Shown: positions 60,537 through 64,000 of the stretch, piece after piece
How positions within the stretch are numbered: position 1 is the stretch's first letter
Layout: each line of letters opens with the position of its first letter
From: Billgrantia gudaonensis
Lineage (GTDB): Bacteria; Pseudomonadota; Gammaproteobacteria; Pseudomonadales; Halomonadaceae
Direction: 5' to 3'
DNA length: 64,000 nucleotides
Assembly (NCBI RefSeq): GCF_900100195.1
Contig: NZ_FNES01000001.1
Location: 362,356 to 426,355 of the forward strand
Made by a program: the position numbers and the translations under genes
The notes under the pieces: generated by a model
What the model saw: only the letters and a program-made list of their open reading frames with translations
The model's database searches: none
What the model was told of the DNA's origin: nothing

Positions 60537-62243
60537 ATGAAGCATTTATCCATCAAATGGAGCTTGACGGCAGCGCTGGCAGTATTGGTGCTGATGATCG
60601 GGCTGATCAGCGGGTTGAGCTTTTATTCGAGCAGCACTAGCCAACGTGCGCTTCATGAACTCGAGAAAACCAACATTCAGCTGGCCAACCGGGCGAACCG
60701 GGCTCAGGTGAACGTGCTGCGTGCTCAGACCCACCTGGACCGTTATGCCAGCCTGAGCACCCAGGGCAATTCCGAAAAGGGGCGCGAGAACCAGGAACTG
60801 GCCAAGGAAGCGCTGGCTTCGGCGCGCGAGCGACTGGCTGCCTTCCGTGACGTGTCGGTCGCCCCGGACGACCCGCGTGCACCCTATGTGGCGGCGATCG
60901 ACGAAGCGTTCGATGCCTACGTGAACGAAGGGCTCGAACCGCTGATCGACGAGACCCCTTTTCGCATCACGCGCAGCCAGGAAGAGCTGGCCGAGCTGGG
61001 CGTCGCGCTCGACAAGGCCATGCGCGAGTTCATCGACGATTCCGAGCGGCACGGCGGGGCCATCATCGACGAGGCCGCTGGCGTGAGCCGGGTCATCGGC
61101 ATCATCGGTGTCAGCCTGTTGGTGGTGGCCGTACTGGCATTCCTGGCGATCCGCTATGCCATGATGCGCGTGGTGGTGACACCGCTGCGACGAGCCGTCG
61201 AGCATTTCGAGCGCATCGCCGATGGCGACCTCACCGAGCGGGTCGAGGATCGCGGGCGCAACGAGATCGGCCAGCTCTATCGAGGCCTGGCGAATATGCA
61301 GGACAAGCTCAAGGGGCTGGTGGTGTCGTTGCGTAGCAGCAGCGACAACGTCTTCATCGGTGCCGGGGAGATCGCTTCGGGCAGCCAGGATCTCTCCTCG
61401 CGGACCGAGCAGCAGGCCTCGGCGCTGCAGCAGACGGCATCCAGCATGGAAGAGATGGCCAGTACCGTGCGTACCAACAGCGAAACGGCCCAGGAAGCGG
61501 ACAAGCTGGCCACGTCGGCGTCGCAGACCGCCGAAGCCGGCGGTCAGGAAGTCGAGCGTACGGTGCAGGTGATGCGCGAGATCGCCGCAAGCGCCAATCG
61601 CGTCAACGAGATCATCGGCGTGATCGACTCCATCGCCTTCCAGACCAACATCCTGGCGCTCAATGCCTCGGTGGAGGCGGCTCGCGCCGGCGAGCACGGT
61701 CGCGGTTTCGCCGTGGTGGCCGAAGAAGTGCGCAAGCTGGCCAGCCGCAGTGCGGAATCCGCCAAGGAGATCCGCGGCCTGATCGAAGCGACCACTTCGC
61801 AGGTGACCAGCGGCGCCGAGCAGGCCGAGCGCAGCGGTACCACCATCGGCGAGACGGTCGAATCGATCCGTCAGGTCACTGCCCTGATGAGCGAGATTTC
61901 GACCGCCACGCGGGAGCAGAACGGCGGTATCGAGCAGATCAACAGCGCGCTCACCGAAATGGACTCGGTCACGCAGCAGAACGCGTCACTGGTTCAGCAG
62001 ACCAGCGCCGCCGCCGCCTCGCTGGAAGAGCAGGCCAAGCACCTGGCCGGCTTGATCGCCACCTTCCGCATCGACGACCGGGAAGCATCCGCGGCGCAGC
62101 CGGCAGCCCGGCTGACGCATCGGACCAGCGACTCGTCGTCACGCCAGGATGACCACGCACCGGCTAGCCGCGAAGTCGACCCCAAACCTCAGCCGCGCCA
62201 CAAGAAGCCCGCGGAGGACGTCGAGGAGTGGACCGAGTTCTGA
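60537..62243 (+). CDS. Methyl-accepting chemotaxis protein with CheR/CheB tether
   Basis: A 568-residue chemoreceptor. Helix 1 covers residues 10-32, a four-helix-bundle periplasmic domain follows (about 33-185), then helix 2 (186-207), a HAMP domain (208-265) and the signalling coil. The tip motif contains [41 protein letters not shown] (about 360-400). The C-terminus is a linker of about 60 residues ending in EWTEF, which fits the xZxxZ pentapeptide that tethers CheR and CheB in Tar-like receptors. The ligand is unknown; the 4HB domain suggests a small molecule. Preceded by a sigma28 promoter. Confidence 0.93.
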   Translation: MKHLSIKWSLTAALAVLVLMIGLISGLSFYSSSTSQRALHELEKTNIQLANRANRAQVNVLRAQTHLDRYASLSTQGNSEKGRENQELAKEALASARERLAAFRDVSVAPDDPRAPYVAAIDEAFDAYVNEGLEPLIDETPFRITRSQEELAELGVALDKAMREFIDDSERHGGAIIDEAAGVSRVIGIIGVSLLVVAVLAFLAIRYAMMRVVVTPLRRAVEHFERIADGDLTERVEDRGRNEIGQLYRGLANMQDKLKGLVVSLRSSSDNVFIGAGEIASGSQDLSSRTEQQASALQQTASSMEEMASTVRTNSETAQEADKLATSASQTAEAGGQEVERTVQVMREIAASANRVNEIIGVIDSIAFQTNILALNASVEAARAGEHGRGFAVVAEEVRKLASRSAESAKEIRGLIEATTSQVTSGAEQAERSGTTIGETVESIRQVTALMSEISTATREQNGGIEQINSALTEMDSVTQQNASLVQQTSAAAASLEEQAKHLAGLIATFRIDDREASAAQPAARLTHRTSDSSSRQDDHAPASREVDPKPQPRHKKPAEDVEEWTEF

Positions 62244-62374
62244 TCGGCGAGGCGTTCAGTCGCCGGACCGGCAGTGCCACATCGGTGTTGCCGGTACGGG
62301 ACGATTTGAACTCGGTGGGGGTAGTGTTTTCACGCCTCGCTACCGATTCATCGAAACCGAGCTCCGAGAGGTAT

Positions 62375-63022
62375 TCAATCCCGGGGAAAGCGAGCCTCGA
62401 GCTCGGCGACCTGCTCGGGGGTCAACGTGCGCGGGTTCTTGCCTTGCAGCAGCAAGAACAGCTTGGCAGTCTCCTCCAATTCCTCGGTGGCGTAGACTGC
62501 GGCCTCGAGGCTCTTACCGGCCACCACCGGGCCATGGTTGGCCAGTAGCACGGCGCTGTGGCGGCCGGCCAGGCCGCGTACGGCATCGCCCAAGGTGGTA
62601 TCGCCGGGCACGTGATAGGGCACCAACGGCAGCCGGCCCACGCGCATCACGTAGTAAGCGGTGAGCGGCGGGATGCAGTCGCAGGGATCGATGCCTGGCA
62701 GGCAGGAAACCGCCACCGAGTGGGTGGAGTGCAGGTGCACGATGGCGCCGGACTGGGGGCGCTCCTGGTACATCGCCGTATGCAGGAAGTGTTCCTTGGT
62801 GGGCTTGTCTCCGTCGATGAGTTGGCCGTACTCATCCAGACGCGAGATGCGCGCTGGGTCGAGGCGTCCCAGGCAGGCATTGGTGGGCGTCATCAGCCAG
62901 CCGCCGTCATCGAGTCGCACGCTGATGTTGCCGCTGGAGCCCATGGTCAGGCCACGATCGAACAGCGACTGGCCCAAGGTGGCGATCTGTTCGCGCAGTG
63001 CATTGACGGCTTGATCGCTCAT
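62375..63022 (-). CDS. otnC: 3-oxo-tetronate 4-phosphate decarboxylase (class II aldolase family)
   Basis: A 215-residue class II aldolase/adducin-family enzyme. Zn-binding histidines are in IVHLHSTHSVAV (about 95-100) and in LANHGPVVAG (about 160). N-terminal GLTMGSSGNISVRL binds phosphate. Its pairing with the OtnK-like kinase identifies it as OtnC, which decarboxylates 3-oxo-tetronate 4-phosphate to dihydroxyacetone phosphate in catabolism of four-carbon acid sugars. The ATG overlaps the otnK stop by 4 bases. Confidence 0.9.
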   Translation of the reverse strand: MSDQAVNALREQIATLGQSLFDRGLTMGSSGNISVRLDDGGWLMTPTNACLGRLDPARISRLDEYGQLIDGDKPTKEHFLHTAMYQERPQSGAIVHLHSTHSVAVSCLPGIDPCDCIPPLTAYYVMRVGRLPLVPYHVPGDTTLGDAVRGLAGRHSAVLLANHGPVVAGKSLEAAVYATEELEETAKLFLLLQGKNPRTLTPEQVAELEARFPRD

Positions 63023-64000
63023 GGCAGAACCTCGAAGGCTCGGGTGAAGAAGTCCGGGCCACCGAAGTTGCCCGACTTGAGGGCCAGGGACAGCGGTGCC
63101 CCCCGGCTTTGCAGCGGCGCTTGGGTCCAGGGCACACCAGGGTCGATCTGGTCGCCAATGCGCAGTTGGCGGATGCCCAGCGCCGAGACCACAGCCCCAG
63201 AGGTTTCCCCCCCGGCGACCAGCAGGCGACCCACTCCCTCGTCAACGAGAGTTCGTGCCAGTTCTCCCAAGGCATGCTCCACCAACTCGCCAGCGCGTTC
63301 GACTCCCAAGGCCGTCTGGGCGATTTGGACTCGCTCGGGATCGGCGGAGGCGTAGATCAGCACCGGGCTTTCGTCGGCGAGTGCCTCGCGGGCGAAGGCC
63401 AGGGCCTGGGTCAGGTGTCTCTCATCTTCGGCCAGTTTCAGTGGATCCAGGGCGAAGCCGGGATGCAGCTCAAGGAAGTGGGCGACCTGGCCTAGAGTGG
63501 CCCGTGAGCAGCTCCCCGAGAGTACGAGGGCGCTGCCGGTGGCTGGGGAGAGTCGCCCCGGTTCTGCCACTTCGGCCAGCCAGCCACGGTGGCGGTACTG
63601 CGCGGGTAGTGCCTGCCCGAGCCCTGATCCCCCGGTAACCAGCGAGTGGTCCACCACGGCTTCTGCCAGCACCTCGAGGTCATCTTCGTCCAGAGTGTCG
63701 CAGATCACGTGGCGCACCCCTTGGCCGGCTAGAGCCTCCAGGTGTGAGCGGGTCGCCGCGGCCCCCTGGGCCAGCATCGGTCGGGCGGCCAGTCCCACTG
63801 CATGCGGGGTCTGGCGGCCCAGCACTCGCACCAGGTCGGCATCCGTCATGGGTGTGAGCGGATGGTGTTGCATGCCGCTGTCATTGAGCAGTCGGTCGCC
63901 GACGAAGAGGTGGCCTTGGTAGACGGTGCGCCCGTTGAGTGGAAAGGCCGGCACCATCACCGTTTGCTTCGCTTCCAGCCGTTCCAGCAGGGCATCGGCC
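63019..64000 (-). CDS. otnK: 3-oxo-tetronate kinase, 3' part (cut by window edge)
   Basis: About 327 C-terminal residues of an OtnK-like DUF1537-family four-carbon acid-sugar kinase. The visible part has TVYQGHLFVGDRLLNDSGMQHHPLTPMTDADLVRVLGRQT from the N-terminal domain. The C-terminal nucleotide-binding domain has LALVLSGSCSRAT-like, LLVAGGETSGAVVSALG and GVPWTQAPLQSRGAPLSLALKSGNFGGPDFF segments. The frame continues unbroken past position 64000, so ATG codons at 63960 and just inside are internal. It phosphorylates 3-oxo-tetronates ahead of OtnC. A linked dehydrogenase (LtnD or DtnA/DtnB type) would be expected beyond the edge. Confidence 0.92.
   Translation of the reverse strand, partial: ADALLERLEAKQTVMVPAFPLNGRTVYQGHLFVGDRLLNDSGMQHHPLTPMTDADLVRVLGRQTPHAVGLAARPMLAQGAAATRSHLEALAGQGVRHVICDTLDEDDLEVLAEAVVDHSLVTGGSGLGQALPAQYRHRGWLAEVAEPGRLSPATGSALVLSGSCSRATLGQVAHFLELHPGFALDPLKLAEDERHLTQALAFAREALADESPVLIYASADPERVQIAQTALGVERAGELVEHALGELARTLVDEGVGRLLVAGGETSGAVVSALGIRQLRIGDQIDPGVPWTQAPLQSRGAPLSLALKSGNFGGPDFFTRAFEVLP

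Overview
The window is high-GC (roughly two thirds G+C by eye), densely packed gammaproteobacterial chromosome. Gene content (RfaH, AmpG, YadGH, DUF523/DUF1722, a CcoM-like peptide behind FNR/Anr boxes, a gluconate TRAP operon, OtnC/OtnK, many transporters) fits a halophilic Halomonadaceae-type bacterium; that lineage is an inference from gene content and style. I see no rRNA, tRNA, insertion sequence, prophage or CRISPR array. Both ends cut genes: topB at the left and otnK at the right.

Left third (1-24.7 kb). Housekeeping and envelope genes: topB, a UbiB-family atypical kinase, a SEC-C protein, ampG divergent from rfaH, and a SlyD-type isomerase. Next come a 38-residue single-helix peptide resembling cbb3 oxidase subunit CcoM with two FNR-like sites and its own terminator, and a periplasmic pterin-binding-fold protein translationally coupled to a membrane diguanylate cyclase. 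On the minus strand follow a lytic transglycosylase, proS, a GNAT, a SatD/DUF3307 pair with two 18-bp palindromes in its promoter, and a MoxR/CoxE pair. A small plus-strand cluster (cupin, DHFR-like, VOC) and a beta-hydroxyacid dehydrogenase come next. A gene-free stretch near 18.3-18.5 kb looks like a free-standing small RNA. Then an ABC exporter, a second diguanylate cyclase, yadG/yadH and a glutathione transferase.

Middle (24.8-45.9 kb). A DUF523-DUF1722 protein coupled to a methyltransferase is followed by a five-gene peptide-type ABC transporter with overlapping genes. Its binding protein carries the halves of the SBP_bac_5 fold in swapped order plus a C-terminal beta domain, and its second permease has a periplasmic insert of about 175 residues. 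After a GFA protein and a DUF1624 membrane protein come a polyamine-type binding protein overlapping a CLC protein that lacks the gating glutamate, a YbaK-type deacylase and a C45 autoproteolytic enzyme. A gluconate module (TRAP dctPQM, gntK, gntR) sits behind a perfect GntR operator just downstream of a sigma70-like promoter.

Right third (46-64 kb). A Mn/Fe-type ABC transporter with two permeases, one carrying a winged-helix-like tail; RidA; a MocR regulator whose start codon lies inside a 19-bp palindrome, divergent from a LysE exporter; a threonine/serine dehydratase; a methyltransferase divergent from a GlxA-type AraC regulator; an ECF42-type sigma factor with two DGPF (YCII) proteins and DUF1428; an AAC(3)-I-like acetyltransferase; a CDF transporter; a chemoreceptor with a sigma28 promoter and CheR/CheB-tethering C-terminus; and the otnC/otnK pair for four-carbon acid sugars.
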